Shown: positions 1 through 9,066, counted from the stretch's first letter. The stretch is 64,000 bases of DNA from UBA1127 sp965116355 (GCA_965116355.1 OZ220679.1:1240001-1304000), one strand, 5' to 3'. Translations and numbers: made by a program. The notes: generated by a model not told the origin, from the sequence alone.

Positions 1-481
1 CTACTACCTGCTGCCGGAGCAGCTCGCGCAGGCCGCGCGCCTCGGCGAGCAGGGCCCGGACGTGCTGGACGAGCCCCTCGCGCTGCAGGCGTTCACGGAG
101 CGGCTGCGGCCCTACCGGGGCGAGATCAAGGGCGTCCTGACGCGCGGCGGCGCCGTCTCCGGCATCGGCAACGCCTACGCCGACGAGGTCCTCTTCGCGG
201 CGGGCATCTACCCCTTCAAGAAGCGCACGTCCCTCTCGCCCGCCGAGCTCGCCGCCCTCCACGACGCCGTCTACCGCGTCCCCGCCGAGGCCGTCCCCGT
301 CCTCCGCCAGCGCATGGGCGCCGACATCCACCGCAAGGTCCGCGACCACCTCAAAGTCCACGGCCGCGGCAACGAGGCCTGCCCCTCCTGCGGCTCCAAG
401 CTCACCCACATCACCAGCAACGGCCACCGCACGGACTACTGCCGCCAATGCCAACCCGGCAGCCTGCTGGGCCGGCGGTGA
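1..481 (+). CDS. Formamidopyrimidine-DNA glycosylase (Fpg/Nei family), 3' part
   Basis: C-terminal part of a base-excision repair glycosylase/AP lyase; the reading frame is open from base 2, so the start lies outside the window. The visible part holds the end of the helix-two-turn-helix region (GIGNAYADEVLF, roughly residues 37-48 of the fragment's first Met frame) and a terminal FPG zinc finger with the pattern CPSC-x16-CRQC followed by Q. The N-terminal catalytic Pro and the recognition loop cannot be seen, so Fpg (MutM) and Nei (endonuclease VIII) cannot be separated with certainty. The gene ends 6 bp before the convergent antitoxin gene. Confidence 0.9.
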   Translation, partial: YYLLPEQLAQAARLGEQGPDVLDEPLALQAFTERLRPYRGEIKGVLTRGGAVSGIGNAYADEVLFAAGIYPFKKRTSLSPAELAALHDAVYRVPAEAVPVLRQRMGADIHRKVRDHLKVHGRGNEACPSCGSKLTHITSNGHRTDYCRQCQPGSLLGRR

Positions 482-487
482 GGGGAG

Positions 488-787
488 CTAGGCTGACACC
501 ACAGCCTCGTCGTCAACCAGAGTCGCTAGTCCGCTGATGTCAGTCCCCGCACGCGCGACTTCCAGGTCATACCTCTGTTGGAGGTTCATCCAGAACTCCG
601 GCGTCATCCCCAAGGCACGGCCAAGGCGCAGTGCCGTATCCGCCGTGACGCCGCTTCGGCACCCTAGAAGCTCGCGCACCTCCGACGGCGGCACGCGCAT
701 TGCCCGCGCCAAGGCTTCGGGAGACGCCCGCAGACCCTCCAGGATTTCCGCCAGATGCTCGCCGGGATGAATAGGCTCGATACGCAT
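488..787 (-). CDS. HigA-family XRE antitoxin-like protein, no toxin partner
   Basis: A 99-residue helix-turn-helix protein of the HigA type. It has the family's PIHPGEHLAEIL opening, an HTH around residues 25-55 (LARAMRVPPSEVRELL and ADTALRLGRALG) and the MTPEFWMNLQQRYDLEVA segment typical of HigA. Two ATG codons are adjacent (787 and 790). The GGAG at about 798-795 is 7 nt from the inner one and 4 nt from the outer one, so 787 is preferred. HigA normally represses its own operon and neutralises the RNase HigB. No higB-like frame lies on either side: the neighbours are a glycosylase and divergent pheS. It may be an orphan antitoxin or a stand-alone regulator. Confidence 0.8.
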   Translation of the reverse strand: MRIEPIHPGEHLAEILEGLRASPEALARAMRVPPSEVRELLGCRSGVTADTALRLGRALGMTPEFWMNLQQRYDLEVARAGTDISGLATLVDDEAVVSA

Positions 788-858
788 CATTGCTCTCCGC
801 TTGTAGCAAGCCTTCCATCGTAGCCGACTGCTGCCCCTTCGCTCAATTGCCCCCACGT

Positions 859-888
859 TTGCCCCTCCCCAACCCCCGCCCGTATAAT
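859..888 (+). promoter_or_regulatory. Sigma-70 type promoter for pheST
   Basis: A perfect TATAAT (883-888) lies 18 bp after TTGCCC (859-864), which matches four of six bases of the -35 consensus. The predicted transcription start near 895 leaves a leader of about 30 nt before pheS. The leader is too short for a T-box or an attenuator peptide. Confidence 0.6.
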
Positions 889-923
889 GCCAGTCACACC
901 CCATACAACGGAGACCCTCCCGC

Positions 924-1994
924 ATGACCACCGCACCCGAGATCCTGGGCACGCTGCACAACATCCGCACCGTCGCCGTCGCCGAGCTGGACGGCGTCGA
1001 GGACGCCGACGCGCTCGAAGCGTGGCGCATCGCCTACCTCGGCCGCCGCGAGGGCCGCCTGACCCTCATCATGCGCACTCTGGCCTCGTTGGAGGCCGAG
1101 GAGCGGCGCAGCGTCGGCGTGCAGGCCAACGACGTCAAGGCGCTGCTGGAGTCGCAGTTCGCCGAGAAGACGGAGGCGCTCAAGTCGGCCAGGCTCGCGC
1201 AGGCCGCGCAGGAGGGCCGCCTCGACGTGACGCTGCCCGGACGCCGGCCCGCCCTCGGCCGGCTCCACCCCATCACCCAGACCATGCGGGAGATAACCCG
1301 CGCCTTCGTCTCGATGGGCTTCCAGGTCGTCGAGGGGCCGGAGGTGGAGCTTGACCACTACAACTTCGGCATGCTGAACATCCCCAAGGGCCACCCGGCG
1401 CGCGATATGTTCGACACGCTGTGGCTCGACCACACCAACGCCGACGGCGAGCGCGAGATGCTGCTGCGCACCCACACCTCGCCGATGCAGGCCCGCATCA
1501 TGGAGGCGACGCAGCCCCCCGTGCGCGTCGTCGTGCCCGGCCGCGTCTACCGCTTCGAGGCGACGGACGCGACGCACGAGTGGCACTTCACGCAGGTGGA
1601 GGGCCTCGCCGTCGACCGGGGCATCACCTTCGCGAACCTGAAGGGCACGCTCTACGAGTTCGCGCGGCTGCTTTTCGGCTCCGAGCGGCGCGTCCGGTTC
1701 CGCTGCGACTTCTTCCCTTTCGTCGAACCGGGCGTCGACGTGGCCATCGACTGCTTCAGTTGCGACGGCGCGGGCGCGCCCGACTGCCGCATCTGCCGTG
1801 GCAGCGGCTGGATCGAGATCATGGGCGCCGGCATGGTGCACCCGCGCGTGCTGGAGATGTCCGGCATAGACCACACGGAGTACACCGGCTTCGCCTTCGG
1901 CATGGGCGTGGAGCGCATCGCCATGCTCAAGCACGGCATCGACGACATCCGCTACTTCTACAGCAACGACGCCCGCTTCCTGCGGCAGTTCTAG
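924..1994 (+). CDS. pheS: Phenylalanine--tRNA ligase alpha subunit
   Basis: Catalytic subunit of the (alpha-beta)2 enzyme that charges tRNA-Phe. The 356-residue length is normal. Class II motif 2 is seen as RVYRFEATDATHEWHFTQVEG and motif 3 as FGMGVERIAML near the C-terminus. GHPARDMFDT and LLRTHTSPMQ are standard Phe-site landmarks. A four-Cys knuckle (CFSC and CRIC, around residues 276-290) precedes GSGWIEIMGAGMVHP, as in many bacterial PheS. The start has a GGAGA ribosome site 9-10 nt upstream. pheT begins 25 nt after the stop, so the two form an operon. Confidence 0.97.
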   Translation: MTTAPEILGTLHNIRTVAVAELDGVEDADALEAWRIAYLGRREGRLTLIMRTLASLEAEERRSVGVQANDVKALLESQFAEKTEALKSARLAQAAQEGRLDVTLPGRRPALGRLHPITQTMREITRAFVSMGFQVVEGPEVELDHYNFGMLNIPKGHPARDMFDTLWLDHTNADGEREMLLRTHTSPMQARIMEATQPPVRVVVPGRVYRFEATDATHEWHFTQVEGLAVDRGITFANLKGTLYEFARLLFGSERRVRFRCDFFPFVEPGVDVAIDCFSCDGAGAPDCRICRGSGWIEIMGAGMVHPRVLEMSGIDHTEYTGFAFGMGVERIAMLKHGIDDIRYFYSNDARFLRQF

Positions 1995-2018
1995 ACTCGC
2001 TTTGACCGGAGTGCACCC

Positions 2019-4430
2019 ATGGCAATGAACGTCCCGCTGTCCTGGCTTAGGGCCTACGTCGACGTCGACATGCCCGTCGAGCAGCTCGCCCACCGCCTCA
2101 CCATGGCCGGCATCGAGGTGGGCGGCGTCGAGCGCATCGGCGGCTGGAACGACTGCTACGTGGGCCGCGTGCTGGACGTGGGCCCGCACCCAAACGCGGA
2201 CCGGCTGCGCCTCTGCACCGTCGACATCGGCGGGGAGCGGCTGCAGGTGGTCTGCGGCGCGCCCAACGTCGCCGCCGAGCAGAAGATCGCCTTCGCCAGG
2301 GTGGGCGCGGTGCTCTTCAACACCCACTCGGGCAAGGTCGAGCCCCTGAAGGCCGCCAAGATCCGCGGCGTCACGTCCGAGGGGATGATCTGCTCCGTGC
2401 TGGAGCTCGGCATCGGTGAGGAGCACGACGGCATCCTCGTGCTGCCCGAGGACGCCCCCACCGGCACGCCCCTCGCCGACTACCTCGGCGACACGGTGCT
2501 GGAGATCGAGGTCACGGCCAACCGGCCCGACTGCTTCTCCGTGCTGGGCGTCGCCCGGGAGGTGGCCGCCTTCTCCGGCACGCAGGTCGCCGAGCCGGAC
2601 CCGGGCTACCCGGAGGAGGGCGGGCCTGTCGAGTCGCTGGCGAGCGTGGAGATCGAGGACCCGGCGCTGTGCGCCCGGTACACGGCCGCGCTGCTCACCG
2701 GCGTCAGCATCGGCCCGTCCCCGGAGTGGCTGCAGGAGCGGCTGACGCGGGCGGGGCAGCGGCCCATCAACAACATCGTAGACGTGACCAACTATGTCAT
2801 GCTGGAGACGGGCCAGCCCCTCCACGCCTTCGACTTCGACAAGGTCGCCGGCGGGCGCATCATCGTGCGGCAGGCGCGGCCCGGCGAGAAGCACGTCACG
2901 CTGGACGGCGTCGAGCGCGAGCTCGCCCCGCCGATGGTCGTCATCGCGGACCCGGAGAAGGCCGTGGGTCTCGGCGGCGTCATGGGGGGCGCCAACACGG
3001 AGGTCACGGAGGAGACGAACGCCATCCTGCTGGAGTCCGCCAGCTTCCACCCGTTCAACACGCGCCGCACCGCCGACGACCTGAAGCTGCGCACCGAGGC
3101 GTCGCTGCGCTTCGAGAAGGGCTGGCGGCAGGGCCTGCCGCCGGTGGGCCTGCGCCGCGCGGTGAAGCTCATGCTGGAGGTGGCCGGCGGCGTCGCGGCC
3201 AAAGGCATCATCGATGTCTACCCGGACAGGCCGGAGGCGCAGACCATCACGCTCACCGCCACGCGCATGGAGAAGGTGCTCGGAGTAACGGTGCCGATGG
3301 CCGACGCGGCCCGGACGCTCACGTCCCTCGGCATCGCGTGCCGGATGGTCGGCGACGACGCGCTGGAGGCCGAGGCCCCGCCGTGGCGCGCCGACATCAC
3401 CATCGAGGACGACCTTGTCGAGGAGGTCGTGCGCGTCATCGGCTACGACGACGTACCGACGGCCCCCCTCGCGGCGCCCATCCCGCTGAGCACGCCGGAC
3501 ATGGCGCAGGCGGTCAAGGAGGAGGTGCGCGACCTGCTGGCCTCCATCGGCATGCAGGAGGTCATCACCTACTCCATGGTCAGCGAGCACGCGCTGGAGC
3601 TGGCCTACCGAGGCGCGGAGCCGCCCGCGCCGCCCATGCGCGCCTTCAACCCCATTAGCTCCGAACACGAGTGCCTGCGGACGTCGCTGCGGCCCGGCCT
3701 CCTGCGGACGCTGGCGGCAAACCAGCGGCATGAGGGCGTGCCCCAGTGGTACTTCGAGGTCGGCAAGGAGTTCATATTCGCGGGCGACGGCCTGCCGGAC
3801 GAGCGGCAGAAGGCCGCGGGCGTCCTGAGCGGCCCCGGCGCGCAGGCGTCGTGGGCGGCGGCCGAGGCGGCGGCGGGCTTCTACGACGCCAAGGGCGTGG
3901 TGGAGGCGCTGTGCGACCGCGTCGGCGTGACGCCATCGTTTGAGCCGATGGACGACCCCTTCTACCACCCCGGCCGCGCCGCGACCATCACAGTCGGCGG
4001 GCAGCGCATCGGCGAGCTTGGCGAGGTGCACCCCGAGGCGCTGGACGCCTTCGACGTGCGCGGCGAGGGCGCCGTCTACTTCGAGGTGGACCTGGCCGCG
4101 CTGACGGATGCCGTGCCGCAGTCGGCGCGGCGGTTCCGCAGCATCTCCGTCTACCCCGAGGCGCTCCGCGACCTTGCCCTCATCGTCGGCATGGACGTGC
4201 CCGCCGACCGGGTGCGGGAGATCATCGAGCAGCACCCCCTCGTAGCCCGCGCCACTCTCTTCGACGTCTTTGCGGGCGAGCAGGTGGGCGCCGACGTGCG
4301 CTCGCTGGCGTACCGGGTGTCGTTCCAGGCCGCCGACCGCACGCTGACGGCGGAAGAGGTGCAGCGGGCGATGGACCGGCTCCTCTCGCGCTTGGAGCGG
4401 GAGCTCGGTGCGGCCCAACGGCAGGGGTAG
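2019..4430 (+). CDS. pheT: Phenylalanine--tRNA ligase beta subunit
   Basis: Editing and tRNA-binding partner of PheS, 803 residues, full length. Domains in order: an OB-fold tRNA-binding domain (about 40-150, PNADRLRLCTVDIG), the B3/B4 editing module (about 210-380, INNIVDVTNYVMLETGQPLH), the B5 domain (about 400-475), the catalytic-like core, and a C-terminal ferredoxin-fold anticodon-binding domain (about 710-800, SISVYPEALRDLALIV). GGAG at 2008-2011 supports the ATG at 2019. It is translated from the pheS transcript. Confidence 0.97.
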   Translation: MAMNVPLSWLRAYVDVDMPVEQLAHRLTMAGIEVGGVERIGGWNDCYVGRVLDVGPHPNADRLRLCTVDIGGERLQVVCGAPNVAAEQKIAFARVGAVLFNTHSGKVEPLKAAKIRGVTSEGMICSVLELGIGEEHDGILVLPEDAPTGTPLADYLGDTVLEIEVTANRPDCFSVLGVAREVAAFSGTQVAEPDPGYPEEGGPVESLASVEIEDPALCARYTAALLTGVSIGPSPEWLQERLTRAGQRPINNIVDVTNYVMLETGQPLHAFDFDKVAGGRIIVRQARPGEKHVTLDGVERELAPPMVVIADPEKAVGLGGVMGGANTEVTEETNAILLESASFHPFNTRRTADDLKLRTEASLRFEKGWRQGLPPVGLRRAVKLMLEVAGGVAAKGIIDVYPDRPEAQTITLTATRMEKVLGVTVPMADAARTLTSLGIACRMVGDDALEAEAPPWRADITIEDDLVEEVVRVIGYDDVPTAPLAAPIPLSTPDMAQAVKEEVRDLLASIGMQEVITYSMVSEHALELAYRGAEPPAPPMRAFNPISSEHECLRTSLRPGLLRTLAANQRHEGVPQWYFEVGKEFIFAGDGLPDERQKAAGVLSGPGAQASWAAAEAAAGFYDAKGVVEALCDRVGVTPSFEPMDDPFYHPGRAATITVGGQRIGELGEVHPEALDAFDVRGEGAVYFEVDLAALTDAVPQSARRFRSISVYPEALRDLALIVGMDVPADRVREIIEQHPLVARATLFDVFAGEQVGADVRSLAYRVSFQAADRTLTAEEVQRAMDRLLSRLERELGAAQRQG

Positions 4431-4509
4431 CGGGGGGCCGGTGTTGTAGGACCAACTGCACTGGTAAACTGGTATAGTTGACACACTTCATGGAGTCGGG
4501 AGTCCCTTG

Positions 4510-4875
4510 ATGCAGCAAGACGATCACGGCAGGCAAGCGCGGGAGTTCCTTGCCAACTCTGACCTTGAGTTCGACGCTGGCGACCATCTGCAGGCGTCGG
4601 AAAAGCTCTGGGGAGCGGCCACCCACGCCGTCATGGCCGTTGCGCTTCAGCGGAACTGGCCGTGCCGCAGCCACCGCGCGCTGAGCAACACCGTGGTCCG
4701 CCTGCAACAGGAGACAGGTGACGCTCAACTGACCTCGGGCTTCGGCATTGCGGAGAAGTTTCATCGGAACTTCTACCACGACGAAATGCCGGACTACGAA
4801 GTCGAAAGGGACCGCCCAACGGTGCACGAGTTCGTAAACCGCATGCTGGCGTTGCTGGAGCAGCCCGCAGGCTAA
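4510..4875 (+). CDS. Small HEPN/PaREP1-like protein
   Basis: A 121-residue, mostly helical protein resembling the HEPN-type PaREP1/UPF0332 group: an N-terminal helix with ASEKLWGAATHAVMAVA, then a basic loop and a helix pair ending in HEFVNRMLALLEQ. These proteins often bind RNA or nucleotides, and some are toxins paired with a nucleotidyltransferase. No such partner is adjacent and the RNase motif Rx4-6H is not clear. A TTG lies directly before the ATG; GGGAG at 4498-4502 is 7 nt from the ATG at 4510, so that start is chosen. The family call is from general pattern only. Confidence 0.6.
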   Translation: MQQDDHGRQAREFLANSDLEFDAGDHLQASEKLWGAATHAVMAVALQRNWPCRSHRALSNTVVRLQQETGDAQLTSGFGIAEKFHRNFYHDEMPDYEVERDRPTVHEFVNRMLALLEQPAG

Positions 4876-4970
4876 GCCCCGCATCCCATTCGGCGATCAT
4901 CCAGATTCGCGCTTCCCCCGCAGCGGCGGTAGAATTGCCAAGACACGACCACGTCTAGCCGGAAGACGCC

Positions 4971-6329
4971 ATGACAGAGCATCACCAGCATCACGACCAC
5001 GGCCGCCATCGGAGCCACGAGCATCACCACGCCCACCATCACCACCACGGCAGCGTTCAGGAGGACATGCTGAGCGTGGAGGAGGCGCTGGAGAAGATCC
5101 TCTCCTACGTCTCTCCGATGGGGCCGGTGGATGTCGATCTGCCCGACGCGCTGGGGCTCACCCTCGCCGAGGAGATCACGTCGCCGCTGGACCTGCCGCC
5201 GCTGGACAACTCGGCCATGGACGGCTTCGCGGTGCGCCACGCCGACGTGGCGGGCGCAGGGCGGCACGACCCGCGCGAGCTCCCCGTCATCGGCTACGTG
5301 CAGGCCGGCGCGCTTCCCGACCGCGACCTGCAGCCCGGCGCCGCCATCCGCATCATGACCGGCGCGCCCATCCCACCCGGCGCCGACGCCGTCGTCCCCT
5401 TCGAGGACACGGACGAGGTCGAGCGGAAGGCGGCCGGCCACGCCCTCGACCGCATCCGCATCATGCAGGCGGCGCCCCTTGGCGCCAACGTGCGCCCCGC
5501 CGGCGAAGACCTGCGCACGGGCGAGCGCCTCATGGGCCGTGGCGACGTGCTCCGCCCCGGCGAGATCGGCGTGCTGGCGTCCGTCGGGCGGCAGCGGGTC
5601 ACCGCGCTGCGCCGGCCCATAATCGCCATCCTGTCCACCGGCGACGAGCTCCTCGCGCCCGGCGAGGCGCCCGGCGGCGGCAAGATCTACGACTCCAACA
5701 GCTTCAGCATCGCCGCGGCGGTGCGGCGCTACGGCGGCGAGCCGTGGATGCTGGGCATCGCGAAGGACACGCTGGAGGACACGGCCCGCAAGCTCGGCGA
5801 GGGCATCGCCGCCGACCTGCTCATCACCACGGCCGGCGTCTCCAAGGGCGACTACGACTTCATCAAGGACGTGCTGACGGCCAACGGCGAGATCGCCTTC
5901 TGGTCGGTGCGGATGCGCCCGGCGCGTCCGCTGGCCTTCGGCGTCCTGCACGCGCCCGACGGGCGGCGGGTGCCGCACATCGGGCTGCCCGGCAACCCCG
6001 TGAGCGCCCTCGTCGCATTCGAGCAGTTCTGCCGTCCGGCCATCCTGAAGATGCTGGGCCGCACAAGCTTCGCCAAGCCGCGCGTGCGGGCCACGCTGCG
6101 CGATCCGATCATCAACACGGACGGGCGCCGCGTGTACGCCCGGGCCATCGTCACATGGGAGGACGGCCGGTGGTGGGCGTCGCTGACCGGCCCGCAGGGG
6201 AGCAACCTGCTGACGTCCATGGCGCGCGCCAACGGCCTCGCCATCTGCCCCGAGGACCTCGACGAGATGCCGGCGGGCGCGGAAGTCGACGTGCAGATGC
6301 TGGACTGGCCGGAGGAAGCGGCGGTGTAG
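4971..6329 (+). CDS. moeA: Molybdopterin molybdotransferase MoeA with His-rich leader
   Basis: Inserts molybdate into adenylated molybdopterin in the last step of molybdenum cofactor synthesis. Family marks are PPLDNSAMDGFAVR, GAPIPPGADAVVPFED, LSTGDEL, GKIYDSNS, TTAGVSKGDYDFIK and GLPGNPVSALVAFEQF. The 452 residues exceed the usual length by about 35 because of an N-terminal extension with 15 His in the first 26 residues. That leader is in frame and behind a GGAAG ribosome site at 4961-4965; the conserved fold begins at MLSVEEALEKIL. The leader could bind or store metal, as in some HypB and UreE proteins (inference). No other moa/moe genes are in the window. Confidence 0.93.
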   Translation: MTEHHQHHDHGRHRSHEHHHAHHHHHGSVQEDMLSVEEALEKILSYVSPMGPVDVDLPDALGLTLAEEITSPLDLPPLDNSAMDGFAVRHADVAGAGRHDPRELPVIGYVQAGALPDRDLQPGAAIRIMTGAPIPPGADAVVPFEDTDEVERKAAGHALDRIRIMQAAPLGANVRPAGEDLRTGERLMGRGDVLRPGEIGVLASVGRQRVTALRRPIIAILSTGDELLAPGEAPGGGKIYDSNSFSIAAAVRRYGGEPWMLGIAKDTLEDTARKLGEGIAADLLITTAGVSKGDYDFIKDVLTANGEIAFWSVRMRPARPLAFGVLHAPDGRRVPHIGLPGNPVSALVAFEQFCRPAILKMLGRTSFAKPRVRATLRDPIINTDGRRVYARAIVTWEDGRWWASLTGPQGSNLLTSMARANGLAICPEDLDEMPAGAEVDVQMLDWPEEAAV

Positions 6330-6340
6330 TTCCACCACAC

Positions 6341-6375
6341 CCGTTCGCACCCTCGATTTCGCTCAGGACGAACGG
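6341..6375. repeat. REP-like intergenic repeat, degenerate copy
   Basis: Outer arms CCGTTCG and CGAACGG bracket a CTCGATTTC...CTCAGG core. This is a diverged copy of the family best seen at 14317-14343 and 17181-17207. It lies between moeA and the Rieske gene. Confidence 0.6.
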
Positions 6376-6401
6376 ACATCATCAAGAACCAGAGGAGTGC
6401 C

Positions 6402-6713
6402 ATGCCGGGTCAGTGGACCAAGGTTGCGAGGGCGGACGACATCGCGCCGGGCACGTCGATCGCCGTGGAGCTGCCGCGGGCGTCGCTGGCGGTCTGCAAC
6501 GTGGACGGCCGGTTCTACGCCGTCGAGAACCTCTGCACCCACGACGACGGCCCGCTGGGCGAGGGCGCCCTCGACGGCTTTCGCATCCAGTGCCCCCGCC
6601 ACCTCGCCTACTTCGACGTGCGCAACGGCAAGGCCCTCACGCTGCCCGCCGTCATGGACGTAGAGTGTTTCCCCGTCCGCGTGCAGGACGGCGACGTGGA
6701 AGTCGAGCTGTAG
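6402..6713 (+). CDS. Rieske-type [2Fe-2S] ferredoxin
   Basis: A 103-residue soluble Rieske protein. Cluster ligands are in the two boxes CTHDDGPL (about 45-52) and CPRHLAYFD (about 66-74), which give Cys-x-His and Cys-x2-His. There is no signal peptide or membrane anchor, so it is a cytoplasmic electron carrier of the small non-haem dioxygenase-ferredoxin type. GAGGAG at 6392-6397 sets the start. sufU begins 10 nt after its stop. Rieske-SufU pairs are common in SUF loci of Gram-positive-like bacteria and Chloroflexota and suggest a link to iron-sulfur assembly. Confidence 0.9.
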   Translation: MPGQWTKVARADDIAPGTSIAVELPRASLAVCNVDGRFYAVENLCTHDDGPLGEGALDGFRIQCPRHLAYFDVRNGKALTLPAVMDVECFPVRVQDGDVEVEL

Positions 6714-6723
6714 AGGGCGCCCC

Positions 6724-7212
6724 ATGGATTACACGGAACAGGACGGCGCGCCCGAGACCATCCAGGCGGTGGGGTGGAACGCCATCGGCGCGGAGAACCA
6801 GGCGCTCATCATGGACCACTACCGCAACCCCCGGAACCGCGCGCCCATAGACGCGCCCGACATCGACGCCACGGAGATCAACCCCTTCTGCGGGGACGAG
6901 TGCACCTTCCGCGCCAAACTCTCCGGCGGCGTCCTCTCGCCCGTGAGCACGGAGGGGGCCGGGTGCTCCATCTGCCAGGCGTCGCTGTCCCTCATGTCGG
7001 AGGCCGTGCAGGGGCGCACACCCGCCGAGGCCCTCCGGCTCTCGGCGGCGTTCACACGCATGATGCGCGGTGAGTCCCTCGACGACGGGGAGAAGGCGGA
7101 TCTTGGCGAGCTGACGGGACTGGCGGCGGTCCGCAGCTACCCTGTCCGGGTCAAGTGCGCGCTGCTGGCCTGGTGGGCGCTGGAGCAGGGGCTGAGCGCC
7201 TACGCCTCGTAG
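6724..7212 (+). CDS. sufU: SufU/IscU-like iron-sulfur cluster scaffold
   Basis: A 162-residue member of the IscU/NifU N-terminal family, SufU type. The three family Cys are present in NPFCGDE, GAGCSICQASLS and RVKCALLAW, and IMDHYRNPRNRAP marks the N-terminal helix. SufU either holds a nascent cluster or, as in Bacillus, acts as the zinc-bound sulfur acceptor of SufS. About 20 extra residues precede the usual start. The partner genes sufBCDS are not in the window, so the rest of the SUF system must be elsewhere. Confidence 0.92.
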   Translation: MDYTEQDGAPETIQAVGWNAIGAENQALIMDHYRNPRNRAPIDAPDIDATEINPFCGDECTFRAKLSGGVLSPVSTEGAGCSICQASLSLMSEAVQGRTPAEALRLSAAFTRMMRGESLDDGEKADLGELTGLAAVRSYPVRVKCALLAWWALEQGLSAYAS

Positions 7213-7218
7213 CCGCCG

Positions 7219-8904
7219 TCACTCCACCTGGACGCGGGCCCAGAAGTGGTACTCGCGGTTGGCGAAGTTCACGTGCAGACCCTTCACTCGTGGCCACCAC
7301 GCCCATGCCTGCGCCCGTGCCGACGGCGTGAACCGCACGCCCTCCTCCAGCAGCATCAGCGACGCCTTCCGGGCGATGTCCCCGCGCACCGTCGGGTCGA
7401 GCTCCGCCGCCTGCCTGTCGACCAGCTCGTCCAGCGCGGTTTCGGCGTAGCCAGTCCTGTTCCGTGCTGCGTCGCTGCGCACCATGCCGACGAGGTAGTC
7501 GTTCGGCGCGGAGAGCGGCGGCAACGGGCCCAGGTACGCTTGGAAATCACCATTTCGCCACACACGTTCCACGTACTCGCCGGGGTTGAGGGCCTCGATG
7601 TTCACACGGACTCCCACCGCCTCCAGGTGCTCGCGAATCCCGTTGCCGTAAGCAAGGTACGGGTCGCCGAAGTCAGCCACGATGAGATCCAGGGTCTCCG
7701 GGACATTGCCCACGGCATCCAGCATCTCCCGCGCCCCCACCGGGTCGGCGAGGCGCTCGCGAAGCTCGTCCTCGGTGAGCCGCCACTCGGGCGACGCGGA
7801 AGGCATGCCGCCGGTGACGTCCGCGAGCCCGTGCCACACCTGAAGGTTCAGCGACCACGGGTCCAGCGCCCGGAAGAGCGCGCGCCGCGCCTCGGCGTCC
7901 CGCAGCGCCGGGTCGTTCACGTTGAGGGCCAACTCGGAGCCGCCACCCGGCGGGGCGTAGCGAAGGAAGCCCGAGTCCGGGTTGCGCTGCCGGTACGCCG
8001 CGACGTGTTCTGGCGCCACCTCGTCGACGTCCAGCGACTTCGTGAGGAATGCGGCGTTACGGATCGCCGGGTCGGACATCACGCGGATTTCGAGGCTTTC
8101 CAGACGCGGAAGCCCCGGCTCGAAGTAGACGGGATTTGCGGAGAAGGTGAAACGGCGCCCGGGGTCGACTTCATCAGCGATCCACGGCCCGGTGCCGATG
8201 AAGGGCCCCGCGCCGAGGTCGTCCATCGCGGCCAGCTCCGAGGGCAGCACCTTGGTGTGCCCGTCCGCCAGCGCGAGGAGGAAGTCGGCGTCCGGATAGC
8301 GCAGGGTGAAGACGACGCTGTCGCCCTGCGCCTCGGCGCTCGCGACGTTGGCCAGCAACTCGGCGTGGGGCCAGCCCGCCGTCCGCTGGCGCGCTAGGCT
8401 TGCCATGACGTCGTGGGGCGAGAGGAGCCGCCCGTTGACGGGTGCGATCGCCTGCCACCGCAGCCCGGGGCGCAGGACGATGCGGAGGGTCGTCTGGTCC
8501 TCCCATACCCATGACTCGCACAGGTCGCACTCCAGCGCCAGGCTGGGCGTCTCCACGTCCGGCCCCGACGCGAACCGGAGCAGGCGGCTGTACACGATGC
8601 CCGGCCCGAACGCCGCCAACGACGGCGACGGCGACCGGTGAACGTCGAGATCGCTCAGCTCAACGCGCGTCGCGATGGTCAACCGCCCCTCGCGAGACGG
8701 CAGCGCCTCCGCCGGCGATGGGGTGGCCGGAGCCGCGACCGTAGCGACGCCATTCGCGGGCGCGGGGGTCGCGGCGGGCAGCGCCGTAGCGGGAGCCTGC
8801 GGCGTCGACACGGGCGAGGCGGTCTCGACAGGCGTCGGCTCCGTCTCGCGGCACGCCGTCAGCGCGAGCGCCGCCAGCGCGACGAGCAACAGGACGCGCA
8901 TCAT
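7219..8904 (-). CDS. ABC transporter substrate-binding lipoprotein, peptide/nickel (SBP_bac_5) family
   Basis: A predicted exported solute-binding lipoprotein of 561 residues. The start chosen is the ATG pair at 8904/8901, because it opens a signal peptide MRVLLLVALAALALTAC with a lipobox; the frame is open further upstream but only with a non-signal sequence. A Pro/Ala/Thr-rich linker (about 20-80) tethers the SBP_bac_5 fold, with SREGRLTIATRVE at its start, LRPGLRW and LSPHDVMASLARQ. The ligand cannot be told. No permease or ATPase genes are adjacent, although a DppF-type ATPase sits at 17358-18347. Confidence 0.85.
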   Translation of the reverse strand: MMRVLLLVALAALALTACRETEPTPVETASPVSTPQAPATALPAATPAPANGVATVAAPATPSPAEALPSREGRLTIATRVELSDLDVHRSPSPSLAAFGPGIVYSRLLRFASGPDVETPSLALECDLCESWVWEDQTTLRIVLRPGLRWQAIAPVNGRLLSPHDVMASLARQRTAGWPHAELLANVASAEAQGDSVVFTLRYPDADFLLALADGHTKVLPSELAAMDDLGAGPFIGTGPWIADEVDPGRRFTFSANPVYFEPGLPRLESLEIRVMSDPAIRNAAFLTKSLDVDEVAPEHVAAYRQRNPDSGFLRYAPPGGGSELALNVNDPALRDAEARRALFRALDPWSLNLQVWHGLADVTGGMPSASPEWRLTEDELRERLADPVGAREMLDAVGNVPETLDLIVADFGDPYLAYGNGIREHLEAVGVRVNIEALNPGEYVERVWRNGDFQAYLGPLPPLSAPNDYLVGMVRSDAARNRTGYAETALDELVDRQAAELDPTVRGDIARKASLMLLEEGVRFTPSARAQAWAWWPRVKGLHVNFANREYHFWARVQVE

Positions 8905-9066
8905 GCTCGCCGACGCCCGGCCGGGGAGGGTGGTCGAGTGAACATCGCTGCAATTCCTCTCGGGGTCCCGCTGCTGCCAGCGGGCAATGCTCGGTTGGGA
9001 AGTCGGCCGCGAGGGCCGGAGGTATAGCATATACTAGGCCATGGGACAGACCAAGAACGCGCGCCG

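Noticed and set aside
894..4484. A 1196-codon open frame on the minus strand opposite pheST
   Set aside because: It is the mirror of two clear aminoacyl-tRNA synthetase genes in high-GC DNA, has an Arg/His/Asp-rich low-complexity translation and no domain.
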